DNA from: Candidatus Latescibacterota bacterium
Lineage (GTDB): Bacteria; Latescibacterota; UBA2968
DNA: 47,073 bases
Assembly: GCA_021295695.1 (NCBI GenBank)
Contig: JAGWBW010000042.1
Location: 22,824 to 69,896, forward strand
Reading direction: 5' to 3'
Position 1 is the stretch's first letter, and each line of letters begins with the position of its first letter. The translations under genes were made by a program, and so were the position numbers. The notes beneath the pieces were generated by a model that made no database searches, was not told the DNA's origin, and saw only the letters and a program-made list of their open reading frames with translations. This document shows, one piece after another, positions 34,508 through 43,192 of this stretch.

Positions 34508-35752
34508 ATGTCTATACAAGAACGCGCAAAATACGGTGCCGAAGCATTTGATGGACTCAGGGGCAGCTTGCCCCAACCCTTTCCGCGCACCATGGGTCCA
34601 AACTGCCAGACATACCTCCGAGAAGTCGTCACATCGGGCCTGCAATGCGATATGGTTCGGCGATTTGAAGCCGCTTTCGAAAGCGAAATGGGCATCAAAC
34701 ACTGCATCGGCACACCCGGATGCACCGCAGCACTCAACATCCTCGCAGCAGCGCTCAGCCTCGAGCCCGGCGATGAAATCATCGTATCGCCCATCACCGA
34801 CTACGGCACGGTCATGGGCCTGCTCAAAGAAAACTACATCCCGGTCTTCCCCGACACCGAACCCGGCACACCGCTCATCAGCGCCCAAACTATTGCACCC
34901 TGTATCACCAACCGCACGCGAGCCATTCTCGCCGTCCACATAACCGGCCTCATCTGCGACATGGACCCCATCCACGCCCTGGCAAAAAAATATAGCCTGA
35001 CTGTCATTGAAGACGTCTGCCAGGCCGTATTTGGCACGTACAAAGGCCGCCTTGCGGGCACCCTCGGCGATGTCGCTGGCTTCTCATTCGACTCCGAAAA
35101 AACACTCGGTTCCGACGTCGGCGGCTGTGTCATTACAGATGACGATGAACTCGCCGAACAAATTCGGTTCGTCGGTCAAAGCAGAGGCGGACAAATGGTT
35201 GAAGGACTGGGGCGCGTACACGCCGTAAATGGATACGCCCTCCGCATGACCCAATCGACCGCTGCCATCACCCTTGCACAACTCGAAATCATCCGCCCGG
35301 CCGTTGCACATATCGACCGCATGATTCGCCTCATCACCGACAAACTCGCCGAAATACCCGGCATCATCCCGCTATCCATACCAGATTACATGGAAACCTA
35401 TTCCTGCTGGATGGCCGGATTCAGCATCGACCCCAATGCCTTCAGATGCGATGCCGAATCCTTTGCACAACAAGTCGCCGATGCAGGACTAACCGGCGCG
35501 GGACTCGGCAAATACTATCTCATGCCCGCCGCCCTGCCCTTTTTAACCGATAAAGCTGAAAAACACCGCTTTCCCTTCTCCAAACCCCCGGCATCCCACA
35601 CCTACACTTATGGCGCAAACACCTGCCCCAATGCCCGGGGCTTTCTCGACAATTTCATCCGCTGGACCACATTCTGCGAAAAATACCAACCCGAACACTG
35701 CGACCTCGTCGCCCAAATTGTCGCCACCGTCGCCGACCAGAATCGAGTCTAA
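34508..35752 (+). CDS. DegT/DnrJ/EryC1/StrS-type PLP aminotransferase
   Basis: 414 residues. Aspartate-aminotransferase fold with CIGTPGCTAALNILAAAL near the phosphate site, the PLP-binding Asp in LTVIEDVCQAVFG (Asp169), and Lys198 (SFDSEKTLG) as the Schiff-base lysine. The family makes amino sugars or cyclitols (GDP-perosamine, AHBA-like precursors). The usual His or Gln near the PLP ring is Gln172. The start is 3 bases after the ahpD stop, so translation is probably coupled. The neighbours (isochorismatase-like, deacetylase-like) could form a small amino-sugar or carbohydrate modification unit, which is inference. Confidence 0.92.
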   Translation: MSIQERAKYGAEAFDGLRGSLPQPFPRTMGPNCQTYLREVVTSGLQCDMVRRFEAAFESEMGIKHCIGTPGCTAALNILAAALSLEPGDEIIVSPITDYGTVMGLLKENYIPVFPDTEPGTPLISAQTIAPCITNRTRAILAVHITGLICDMDPIHALAKKYSLTVIEDVCQAVFGTYKGRLAGTLGDVAGFSFDSEKTLGSDVGGCVITDDDELAEQIRFVGQSRGGQMVEGLGRVHAVNGYALRMTQSTAAITLAQLEIIRPAVAHIDRMIRLITDKLAEIPGIIPLSIPDYMETYSCWMAGFSIDPNAFRCDAESFAQQVADAGLTGAGLGKYYLMPAALPFLTDKAEKHRFPFSKPPASHTYTYGANTCPNARGFLDNFIRWTTFCEKYQPEHCDLVAQIVATVADQNRV

Positions 35753-35758
35753 CACACG

Positions 35759-36517
35759 ATGTCACACACCTGTTCCCTGAACGCCCGGTATTATCGCGCC
35801 CTGCCTATCAACGCCCCTGGCTACGAGTCTATCAGCCTCGAATTGCCCGTGAAAAAAACCGCCCTGATTGGCCTCCACTGCTGGAATATCGGCTGTCCAG
35901 ATGGTCCCCCAATCGACCCCAACTACTGCGTGGGCATGGGCTGGCCCCAAGCAACTACCGAAGCCGCGCGCATCATGGCCGAAGTCATTCGCCCGGCCAT
36001 GGACATCGCCCGCAAAATCGGAATGCCCGTCTGCCATGTCGAAACCGATTGGATGGCAGATCAGTATCCCCACATCCCTTCTCGACGCAAAGAAACATCA
36101 CAATCAGAACCCGAAAATCGCGCACAAACCATGCGAAACCGCGCGCACGGCCCGAACTACCTCACAAAATCGCCGCTTGCAAACATGAAACGGGCCGCCA
36201 TCGTCTCCCCAATGCGAGACGAACCCCTCGTCTTTTACACCGACGCACTCGACACCTACCTCAAAACGCGCGACATCACAACCCTCATCTACACGGGATT
36301 CGCAACCGACATGTGCATCCTCGGCGCCGAAGGCGGTGCCAGAGATATGCTCGCCCGTGGTTATCAATGCATCCTCATGCGCGACGGAACGGTCGGCGTG
36401 GAAACCCCCAACACCTTTCCCGAAAAACTGGCTACCCGTTACGGCACACACATCTTCGAGTGGCAACTGGGATACAGCACCACCTTTCGAGATTTCACCC
36501 AGGCATTTTCAGCCTGA
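35759..36517 (+). CDS. Isochorismatase-like cysteine hydrolase with altered Asp position
   Basis: 252 residues. The nucleophile Cys186 is in GFATDMCILGAEGGARDM, the hallmark of the isochorismatase/nicotinamidase family, which hydrolyses amides, carbamates or vinyl ethers. The catalytic Asp that is normally in xxxIDMQN seems to be His40 (TALIGLHCWN), and a Lys near residue 137 (LTKSPLAN) may fill the Lys role. The family triad is therefore incomplete in its usual form. The start is ATG 35759, 6 bases after the aminotransferase stop, and the deacetylase-like gene follows 14 bases after its own stop. The reaction is unknown. Confidence 0.8.
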   Translation: MSHTCSLNARYYRALPINAPGYESISLELPVKKTALIGLHCWNIGCPDGPPIDPNYCVGMGWPQATTEAARIMAEVIRPAMDIARKIGMPVCHVETDWMADQYPHIPSRRKETSQSEPENRAQTMRNRAHGPNYLTKSPLANMKRAAIVSPMRDEPLVFYTDALDTYLKTRDITTLIYTGFATDMCILGAEGGARDMLARGYQCILMRDGTVGVETPNTFPEKLATRYGTHIFEWQLGYSTTFRDFTQAFSA

Positions 36518-36531
36518 CACCGGAAAAAAAC

Positions 36532-37551
36532 ATGGCCCTCACAATATGCCCGTGGAAATACAACAAAACCTGGGTCTATTCCATCACCTATGACGAAGCC
36601 CTCGCCGACCTGCACCAATTCGCAATCCCCATCCACGAAGAATACGGCATTCCGGGACACGTGGAAGTCGTCGTTGGACAACTGGGCGAAACGCGCAACC
36701 TTGGCAACTCCAGCTATAATGGCTATCGCCACATGAACGCCGACGAACTCAAAGACCTCCTTGCCCGGGGCTGGGGAATTGGCAATCACTCCTGGAGCCA
36801 TGAACTCATACAACCCGACATGGCCGACCTGGAAATTGGCCGCGCAAAAGACGTACTCGAAGCCGCCATTGACGCACCCGTCGATCTCTACTGCGCCCCC
36901 GGCAACAATTCCAACATGTCGGACCACGTCCTCAAAGCCTGCCGCAAATACGGCTACCTCGGTGCCATGAGCCTGACCGACGCCCTCAACCGCCCGAACA
37001 CCCCGCTCTTCTGGATCAATCGCACGGCATTGCACGAACAGTATTACGCCCCATTCTTTAGCGAATACGACCCCTTCCGCAACATCCGCCATGCACAAGC
37101 CCAAAACGGCTGGATCATCGACTACTGCCATTGCCCATTGGAAAAACCCATCCACCCCAACAAAGACTGCTCGCACCCACAACTCAGAAAAAGATTTGAA
37201 ACCATCCTCACAGAAGGCGGAGACAACGTCTGGTGCGCCGTACCCGAAGAAGTACTCTTCTACCACCAGACCAGACGCCACACACAAATCGAAACCATCT
37301 CCGACACACAAACCCAAAAGCGCTACCGCCTCCACCTCAACAACCTGAGCGACCGCGTCACCTGCCGCACGCTCACCCTCCACGCCGACGTACCCGCCCC
37401 CTGGTGTCGCTCACCCAACGTCTGGATTGACGGACAGCCCCACCCCGCACACCTGATAGAACCGAGAAAATTGCAAATCACGGTCACTGTCACAGACGGC
37501 ATGGAACTCGTCTTTCAAGACCCGAGCGCAATTAGTCAAGCCTCACCCTGA
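36532..37551 (+). CDS. Polysaccharide deacetylase-like (NodB-type) protein
   Basis: 339 residues with the NodB-like fold: WVYSITYDEALADL holds the first Asp, GNHSWSHELIQ the HxxxH-type metal motif (His and His four apart), and DLYCAPGNNSNMSD the arginine-less third motif. Carbohydrate esterase family 4 enzymes remove acetyl groups from glycans. Here the usual Arg motif RxP is changed to CAPG, so the activity may differ. No signal peptide is present. It is the last of four closely spaced genes. The start ATG 36532 is preferred; longer in-frame readings overlap the preceding gene in another frame. Its 3' end overlaps the opposite LRR gene by 20 bases, and its last 16 codons are included in the 881-base tandem duplication. 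Confidence 0.82.
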   Translation: MALTICPWKYNKTWVYSITYDEALADLHQFAIPIHEEYGIPGHVEVVVGQLGETRNLGNSSYNGYRHMNADELKDLLARGWGIGNHSWSHELIQPDMADLEIGRAKDVLEAAIDAPVDLYCAPGNNSNMSDHVLKACRKYGYLGAMSLTDALNRPNTPLFWINRTALHEQYYAPFFSEYDPFRNIRHAQAQNGWIIDYCHCPLEKPIHPNKDCSHPQLRKRFETILTEGGDNVWCAVPEEVLFYHQTRRHTQIETISDTQTQKRYRLHLNNLSDRVTCRTLTLHADVPAPWCRSPNVWIDGQPHPAHLIEPRKLQITVTVTDGMELVFQDPSAISQASP

Positions 37552-39262
37552 CCCCTCTCTCCCGAAGCGCAGGAATATGCGTATTAATCGAAACATCGCT
37601 CAGAGGATTATCCCTCAAATCGATCAAACTGTTTTCGCCCCGCAATCCAGCATTCTCCACCAGAGGCGATAAATCCGAAACATCGCAATTCGAACTATGC
37701 ACCCTTCGCAGCCTGGGCAAATCCGACAGCGGCGAAAGATCCGAGACCGCATTATTATTCAGAGCCAATCCCCCCAACTCGGTCAAACCCGACAGCGGAG
37801 AAATATCCCAGATCAGATTATTACTCACATCCAGCCACCTCAAATCGGTCATACCCGTCAGCGGAGAGAGATCCGAAACATCGTTGGTATAGAGATGCAG
37901 CGTTTTCATCCTGGTCAAACCCGACAACGGAGAGAGATCCGAAATATAGGAATTTCCACTAATATCCAGTACTCTCAGCTCTGTCAAATTCGACAGCGGC
38001 GAGAGATCCCCTATTGTATTGCGAAAGAGGTTCAACTCTGTCAGCTTGATTAAACCCGACAACGGAGAAAGATCCGAAATACTATTGCTATTGACGCGAC
38101 CGCTGTTCGCCAATACATAGCCGAGATTCAGCACAGTCAGTTCGGTAGCGTACTCAATACCCGTCAAATCGCGAATCCTTGAATTCGGTGCTTCAAGACG
38201 CGTCAAAGTCGCCATCTCAGCCGCAGTAATCGCCTCACCCCTCGCTCAAGTGAACATCCGGAATATTTATTGCCTCGCCCTTCTTATGAGCGCCTGCGTC
38301 GCATTCACCGTAGCCGACGAAGCAGAGACCGAGAATAATCAAGAGATATCGGTAGATCATGGAAACAGTCCTCCAAAAAAAATAGAACTCATCTTTCAAG
38401 ACCCGAGCGCAATTATTCAAGTCTCACCCTGACCCCTCTCTCCCGAAGCGCCGGAATATGCGTGTTAATCGAAACATCGCTCAGGGGATTATCCCTCAAA
38501 TCGATAAAATCTTTTTCCCCGCGCAATCCCGTGTTCTCCACCAGAGGCGATAAATCCACAATATCGCAATCCCAAATATTCAGCCTCTCCATATGGATCA
38601 TACCCGACAGATGAGAAATATCCGAGACCGCATTGATATTCAGAGCCAATCCCCTCAACTCGGTCAAACCAGACAGGGCAGAAATATCCCAAATAAGATT
38701 ATTACTCAAACTCAGCCATCTCAAATCGGTCAAACCCCACAGCGGGGAGAGATCCGAAATTTCATTGGTGTAAAGATACAGCGTCCTCATCTTGACCATA
38801 TCCGACAGGGGAGAAATATCCGAAATAAAGAAATTCGCACTAACATCCAGCTTTTCCAGCGCTGTTAAGTCCGACAGCGGCGAGATATCATATATCATAT
38901 TGCGATGGAGGTACAACTCCGTCAGCTTGATTAAACCCGACAACGGAGAAAGATCCGTAATATCATTGCTATTGATCCGGTTGCCATTTATAAATACATC
39001 GCCGAGATTCAGCACAGTCAGCTCGGTAGCGTACTCAATTCCCGTCAGATCGCGAATCCTTGAATTCGGTGCTTCAAGACGCGTCAAAGTCGCCATCTCA
39101 GCCGCAGTAATCGCCTCACCCCTCGCTCGCAAGTGAACATCCGGAATATTTATTGCCTCGCCCTTCTTATGAGCACCAGCATCGCATTCACCGTAGCCGA
39201 CGAAGCAAAGACCGAGAACGATCAAGGGATACCGGTAGATCACAGGAACTGTCCTTCGTGAA
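37500..39262. repeat. 881-bp tandem duplication spanning the deacetylase end and LRR gene
   Basis: GAACTC at 37504 and 38385, the two LRR stops (37532 and 38413), and CGCCTCACCC (38231 and 39112) all lie 881 bases apart. The unit begins within the deacetylase tail (GAACTCGTCTTTCAAGACCC) and ends at the LRR start region. A copy of the deacetylase end (GAACTCATCTTTCAAGACCC) lies at 38385, which proves that duplication, not separate acquisition, produced the two LRR genes. Confidence 0.93.
37532..38360 (-). pseudogene. Leucine-rich-repeat protein gene, copy 1, frameshifted
   Basis: The reading starts at ATG 38360 (MIYRYLLIILGLCFVGYGEC, a signal peptide, with GGAGG 9 bases upstream) and stops at 38235 after INIPDVHLSEG. 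The LRR part continues in another frame from 38215 to 37532. Compared with copy 2, two bases are missing at about 38247 (CTCGCTCAAG against CTCGCTCGCAAG), which explains the shift. The LRR repeats (DLSPLSGLTxLxxLxLxxN) are otherwise intact, so the break is recent or a sequencing error. It overlaps the 3' end of the deacetylase gene by 20 bases. Confidence 0.85.
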
Positions 39263-39276
39263 AATTTAGACATCAT
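38413..39276 (-). CDS. Secreted leucine-rich-repeat protein, copy 2
   Basis: 287 residues. A signal peptide (VIYRYPLIVLGLCFVGYGECDA) is followed by GEAITAAEMATLTRLEAPNSRIRDLTGIEYATEL and about eight LRR units of the internalin-like type (ISPLSDLTALEKLDVSANF, DLSPLSGLIKLTELYLHRN). Such proteins bind other proteins on the cell surface. The ATG at 39276 overlaps the stop of ubiD by four bases (ATGA), so the two are coupled; a GTG at about 39240 with AAGGA upstream is an alternative start that matches copy 1. Copy 2 is the intact copy of the tandem pair. Pairing a surface LRR with a decarboxylase has no obvious logic. Confidence 0.87.
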   Translation of the reverse strand: MMSKFSRRTVPVIYRYPLIVLGLCFVGYGECDAGAHKKGEAINIPDVHLRARGEAITAAEMATLTRLEAPNSRIRDLTGIEYATELTVLNLGDVFINGNRINSNDITDLSPLSGLIKLTELYLHRNMIYDISPLSDLTALEKLDVSANFFISDISPLSDMVKMRTLYLYTNEISDLSPLWGLTDLRWLSLSNNLIWDISALSGLTELRGLALNINAVSDISHLSGMIHMERLNIWDCDIVDLSPLVENTGLRGEKDFIDLRDNPLSDVSINTHIPALRERGVRVRLE

Positions 39277-41102
39277 ATAACCCCGTGCAATGGCCCGCCC
39301 GACGCCCCGAGAGCCTCTACCTTCTTTGTAATCCTGGGATCTTCAACAAGCGGGGGCGCGTGGTGGGGCTTATGGCGTGCGTCAACAATCAGCGACCCAT
39401 TGCACCCCCAGTGTTTGTGTTCAATAAAGCTATCAACACCGTAAATATCATGCGAGGGATTGGAGCGAGTGAACGCGACCCAGAGAAAATTGTTGAGCGT
39501 GCGCGAACTAAACGCGCTGTCATTGACAATGAGGATAAGCGGCAAACCATCGAGAGATTGAGACGCGAGCGTCTCACCCAAACGAACTGCATCCTTACCC
39601 CCCTGATCGGCATCTTTGAAATCGGGACCTTCAACAACTGCGATACCGGGCAGGGCAATCGCGGGATTTTTAAATCCATCAGGCAGAGCCAGATCGCCCG
39701 GAATCTCGCGCCACAGATCGCGTCTTTTCGCACCGGCTGCGGCGATCACAACTTTGGAACCCTCATTAAATCCCGTACCCGAATAATCCAGCGTATCCAT
39801 CGTCGTACGGGTTTGAAAATGCAGATCGCGCCGCCAATCCACCCGTTCGAGAACATGGAGAAAATAAGCGCCGATATCGTGCGTATTCAGGTGGGGATTA
39901 TCTTCCCCCGCACTAATAAAAAGATATTTTGCCAAAGAGCACGCGCCAAAACCGAGCAACGCATTGGCAAGCGTGAGAATCTCCTGCGGCTGTCGCTCGC
40001 GGTAGGGCACATAGCGTTCAGAACCAATAGCAATCAGCAAAGGGTGAACACCCGCCGCATCCACAGCATTAATAGACTTGAGACCGGGAATCTCAACCGG
40101 AATCATCGGCCCGGTAATCTCGTGGATAAGCAAACCAAATGCCGTATCTTCCTGCGGGGGGCGACCCACAACAGTAAAGGGATAAATAGCGTCTCTCCGG
40201 TGCCAAACATCTTCGACGTGGAGCACGGGAAAATCATGCGCCAGGCTATAATACCCCAGATGATCGCCAAACGGACCCTCGGGTTTGGTCTCGCCGGGAT
40301 GAACCACACCAGTAATAACAAAATCGGCTTCCGTAGAAATAACACAGGCATTCCTGCGCGCATAGCGAAACCGACGCCCGGCCAGACCCCCGGCAAAAAT
40401 GAGCTCGGACAAACCCTCGGGCAAAGGCATAACAGCAGAAAACGTATGCGCGGGCGGTCCCCCGATAAAAATACTCACGCGCAAAGGCTCTCCCCGCCTG
40501 AGCGCATTGGCATGGTGAATCCCAATATCGCGGCGGATCTGGTAGTGCAGACCAATTTCTTCGTTCTGTATGTACTCATTACCCGAAAGCTGGATGCGAT
40601 ACATGCCCAAATTCGCATTCATAACACCCGGCCGGTCGGGGTCCTCAGTATAAACCTGGGGCAAAAGAACAAATGGACCGCCATCGTCGGGCCAGCATTG
40701 AATCTGAGGAAGCTGATCAACAGTCGTACTCTGTTTGAGCACCGCGCCAGAGCGCACCTTTTTCGGCAACGTATTAAATGCGATACGCGCAATCCCCATT
40801 GCGCGCCAGGGCGCGCGAAGAAACGCAACCGGATCGGCTTTGGCTTCGACAAGGCGCTGTACCCATCTCAGAGTTGACCGAAACAGAAAACGCGACCGAT
40901 CCAGCGTACCAAAAAGATTGGAAACCGCCGGAAACGGACTATCTTTCACATTCGCATAATAAATGGCCGGACCATTTGCCTGAAAAACGCGGCGATGAAT
41001 CTCCGCCATCTCCAGATGGGGATCCACCTCCTGTTCAATGCGGATGAGATGGCCGTTGCGCTCGAGATCGTCAACGCACTGTTTGAGGGATTTGTATCGC
41101 AT
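39273..41102 (-). CDS. ubiD: UbiD-family prenylated-FMN decarboxylase
   Basis: 609 residues; decarboxylates unsaturated or aromatic acids with prenylated FMN made by UbiX. The signature ETKPEGPFGDHLGYYS with the two Glu, and MYRIQLSGNEYIQNEEIGLHYQIRRDIG (prFMN/metal-binding Arg and Glu residues), are clear. The N-terminal MRYKSLKQCVDDLERNGHLIRIEQEVDPHLEMAEI is typical. No UbiX is in the window. The stop overlaps the start of the LRR copy 2 gene. Longer than E. coli UbiD (about 497), as are several aromatic-acid-type relatives. Substrate unknown. Confidence 0.93.
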   Translation of the reverse strand: MRYKSLKQCVDDLERNGHLIRIEQEVDPHLEMAEIHRRVFQANGPAIYYANVKDSPFPAVSNLFGTLDRSRFLFRSTLRWVQRLVEAKADPVAFLRAPWRAMGIARIAFNTLPKKVRSGAVLKQSTTVDQLPQIQCWPDDGGPFVLLPQVYTEDPDRPGVMNANLGMYRIQLSGNEYIQNEEIGLHYQIRRDIGIHHANALRRGEPLRVSIFIGGPPAHTFSAVMPLPEGLSELIFAGGLAGRRFRYARRNACVISTEADFVITGVVHPGETKPEGPFGDHLGYYSLAHDFPVLHVEDVWHRRDAIYPFTVVGRPPQEDTAFGLLIHEITGPMIPVEIPGLKSINAVDAAGVHPLLIAIGSERYVPYRERQPQEILTLANALLGFGACSLAKYLFISAGEDNPHLNTHDIGAYFLHVLERVDWRRDLHFQTRTTMDTLDYSGTGFNEGSKVVIAAAGAKRRDLWREIPGDLALPDGFKNPAIALPGIAVVEGPDFKDADQGGKDAVRLGETLASQSLDGLPLILIVNDSAFSSRTLNNFLWVAFTRSNPSHDIYGVDSFIEHKHWGCNGSLIVDARHKPHHAPPLVEDPRITKKVEALGASGGPLHGVI

Positions 41103-41179
41103 TGTGTTATATTGTTAGAGGTTAGAGTTGTAACGTGTAATATAGTGTACTGAACCGTATAAAGAGACAATTTTTAAAT

Positions 41180-41367
41180 TATAGTAACTGACGTTACGCA
41201 TAGGCACAATATCATGCGCCTGTCATTCTGAGCGAAGTCGAAGGAGCGGGGTACAACTGCGTAGCAGTTCATCTCCTACCAACACAGGTGGAACAGATGC
41301 TTCGGCTCCGTTCCACTCCGCTCAGCATGACAAAACGCCTAACATGCGTAACATCAGTTATAGTAAG
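41180..41367. repeat. MITE-like palindromic element
   Basis: The left arm TAACTGACGTTACGCAT (41186) is matched by the reverse complement of ATGCGTAACATCAGTTA (41344-41360), and inside them TGTCATTCTGAGCGAAGT (41221) by the reverse complement of ACTCCGCTCAGCATGACA. The element is about 185 bases long and has no coding capacity. It sits just before the ribosome site of the reductase gene. The inner part recurs at 1-30. It is probably a non-autonomous transposable element or REP-like palindrome. Confidence 0.82.
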
Positions 41368-41379
41368 GAGGAACACTTA

Positions 41380-42366
41380 ATGACATCATTTCAAGCACTC
41401 GTCGTACGCGAATCAGAGAGCCAGTTTTTAAGATCAGTAGAAAAACGACAGACAGATGAACTACCCGAAGGCGAAGTATTGATACGGGTGCGCTATTCCT
41501 CGCTAAATTACAAAGATGCCCTATCCGCAACCGGGCACCGCGGCGTAACGCAGGCGTATCCACACACGCCGGGCATAGATGCAGCGGGTGAAGTCGTCGA
41601 GAGCTCTATTGCCGACTATAAATCTGGCGACAGCGTATTGGTCACGGGCTACGATCTGGGAATGAATACACCGGGCGGATTTGGACAATTCATCAGAGTA
41701 CCCGCCCACTGGCTGGTCAGGCTCCCCGAAGGATTGACCTTAAAAGAAAGCATGGGATATGGAACAGCGGGATTTACTGCAGCACTATCAGTCCATCACA
41801 TCATCAATACAGGTATAAAGCCCGACCAGGGCGACATCGCAGTAACTGGCGCAACCGGCGGCGTGGGCAGTCTCGCAGTAGCGATATTGGCCCAAACCGG
41901 CTTTCGAGTAGTAGCTGCCACCGGAAAAACATCAGAAACGGACTTCCTGAAAGAACTCGGCGCATCTGAAGTCATAGACCGGCGCACATTGGACGACGAC
42001 TCTGGACGGCCCATTCTATCGGGCCGCTGGGCAGCGGCAATAGATACCGTTGGCGGAAACATCCTGTCAACACTCATCAAAACAACGCAATATCACGGCG
42101 CGATAACCTGTTGTGGCCTGGTAGCATCCCCCGAACTGCACACCACAGTATATCCATTTATCCTCCGCGGCGTAAAACTAATCGGCATCGACTCCGTCTT
42201 ATGCCCCATGGACCTCAGATTAAAAATCTGGCAGCAGATCGCCACAGATTGGAAAATCAACACCCTGAACAACATAATCGCAGAATGCGACCTGGAAGAC
42301 CTGAATGCCCAAATAGATCGCATCTTATCCGGACAAATGCGCGGACGGGTCGTAGTCAGTCTATAA
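41380..42366 (+). CDS. YhdH/AcuI-type zinc-independent quinone/acrylyl-CoA reductase
   Basis: 328 residues of the medium-chain dehydrogenase superfamily. The start FQALVVRESESQF and LPEGEVLIRVRYSSLNYKDAL and YPHTPGIDAAGEVV are typical of the YhdH/YhfP branch, with NADPH site VTGATGGVGSLAVAIL. AcuI reduces acrylyl-CoA to propionyl-CoA. AAGGAGGAA lies 10 bases before the ATG at 41380, and an in-frame extension to 41344 lies inside the palindromic element. It is convergent with the TIM-barrel gene, the stops overlapping by 6 bases. Confidence 0.92.
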   Translation: MTSFQALVVRESESQFLRSVEKRQTDELPEGEVLIRVRYSSLNYKDALSATGHRGVTQAYPHTPGIDAAGEVVESSIADYKSGDSVLVTGYDLGMNTPGGFGQFIRVPAHWLVRLPEGLTLKESMGYGTAGFTAALSVHHIINTGIKPDQGDIAVTGATGGVGSLAVAILAQTGFRVVAATGKTSETDFLKELGASEVIDRRTLDDDSGRPILSGRWAAAIDTVGGNILSTLIKTTQYHGAITCCGLVASPELHTTVYPFILRGVKLIGIDSVLCPMDLRLKIWQQIATDWKINTLNNIIAECDLEDLNAQIDRILSGQMRGRVVVSL

Positions 42367-43110
42367 ATTCTCAATCACAATCCCGCGACTTCTCTCCAGC
42401 GCGGCGAGAGGATCTGGAATATCCGACTTCAGTTCGAGACTCATATTCCCGGTATAATTGACCGAACGGAGCGCGGCGAATGTAGATCGCAGCACCTCCT
42501 GCGTAAGCACCCCATCACACAGCCCCAGGTGCAGATCCTCCTCCCCATCATTATCGTCGAGATGAACATAACCCAGACGATCCCCTGCCAGCGCGATCAT
42601 ATTCGCGGGATCTTCATTCGCCATCTGTGCGTGCCCAATATCAAAAAGCAGATACAGATTGGGATGCCCGATCTTCTCGAGATAAGTGAGCGTAAACGGC
42701 ACCGTCGGCAAAAACGTACCCGGAAAATGTTCAACAGCGAGCCTGACACCTGCATCCTGCGCCTGATCAGCCAGCACGCTCAAAGACTCGGCAAACAGGT
42801 CGGCATCATCGCCCTGGGGTACCAGGTACGCAGTCGTTGCACCGAGCCGAGCACCGTGATCAAACGCCCGACAGATGTGATCGCGTGCGGATTGTGGATC
42901 ATCCCCTGCAAGGGACATCCCCTCGGGCATATCGGCAGAAGCCGCAATACACGAAACAGCGAGACCAAGATCTTTCGCCCGTTTTTGAAGATCGGCTGTC
43001 TGAAACCAACCCGGACGAATATCAATATGCGTAAACCCCGCATCGGCAACCTGCTCCAACGCGACCTCCTCGGCACAGGTCAGTGCCCATATACATGCAG
43101 CGAGAGACAT
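42361..43110 (-). CDS. Xylose isomerase-like TIM-barrel sugar epimerase/isomerase
   Basis: 249 residues. Metal ligands in the expected places: LAVEHFPGTF (Glu), YLLFDIGHAQM (Asp, His), LGYVHLDDND (His) and NMSLELKSD (Glu). Members isomerise keto sugars or dehydrate inosose. GGAGTCC lies upstream of the ATG. The start region (43110) is divergent from the HD-domain operon. The gene is at the normal size for the family. Which sugar is used is unknown. Confidence 0.9.
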   Translation of the reverse strand: MSLAACIWALTCAEEVALEQVADAGFTHIDIRPGWFQTADLQKRAKDLGLAVSCIAASADMPEGMSLAGDDPQSARDHICRAFDHGARLGATTAYLVPQGDDADLFAESLSVLADQAQDAGVRLAVEHFPGTFLPTVPFTLTYLEKIGHPNLYLLFDIGHAQMANEDPANMIALAGDRLGYVHLDDNDGEEDLHLGLCDGVLTQEVLRSTFAALRSVNYTGNMSLELKSDIPDPLAALERSRGIVIENL

Positions 43111-43133
43111 AGTGGACTCCTTTGAAAATGGAC

Positions 43134-43162
43134 TTGAAAAATGAACAAATGTTCAGTATATT
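43134..43162 (+). promoter_or_regulatory. Promoter with LexA-like palindrome in its spacer
   Basis: TTGAAA (43134-43139), a 17-base gap and TATATT (43157-43162) form a good promoter 31 bases before the HD gene. Within the gap lies GAACAAATGTTC (43143-43154), which is a perfect GAAC-N4-GTTC inverted repeat, the core of the Gram-positive-type LexA/SOS box. A repressor bound there would block the polymerase. Confidence 0.6.
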
Positions 43163-43192
43163 GAAACATTAACAACAAAAGGAAAAGAGGAA

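Noticed and set aside
38250-38432. 60-codon plus-strand open frame ending IELIFQDPSAIIQVSP
   Set aside because: It is the duplicated tail of the deacetylase gene joined to antisense LRR sequence, not a gene; it is useful only as proof of the duplication.
39285-40877. 530-codon plus-strand open frame opposite ubiD
   Set aside because: It is antisense to a full-length ubiD with all catalytic motifs; no family pattern is visible.
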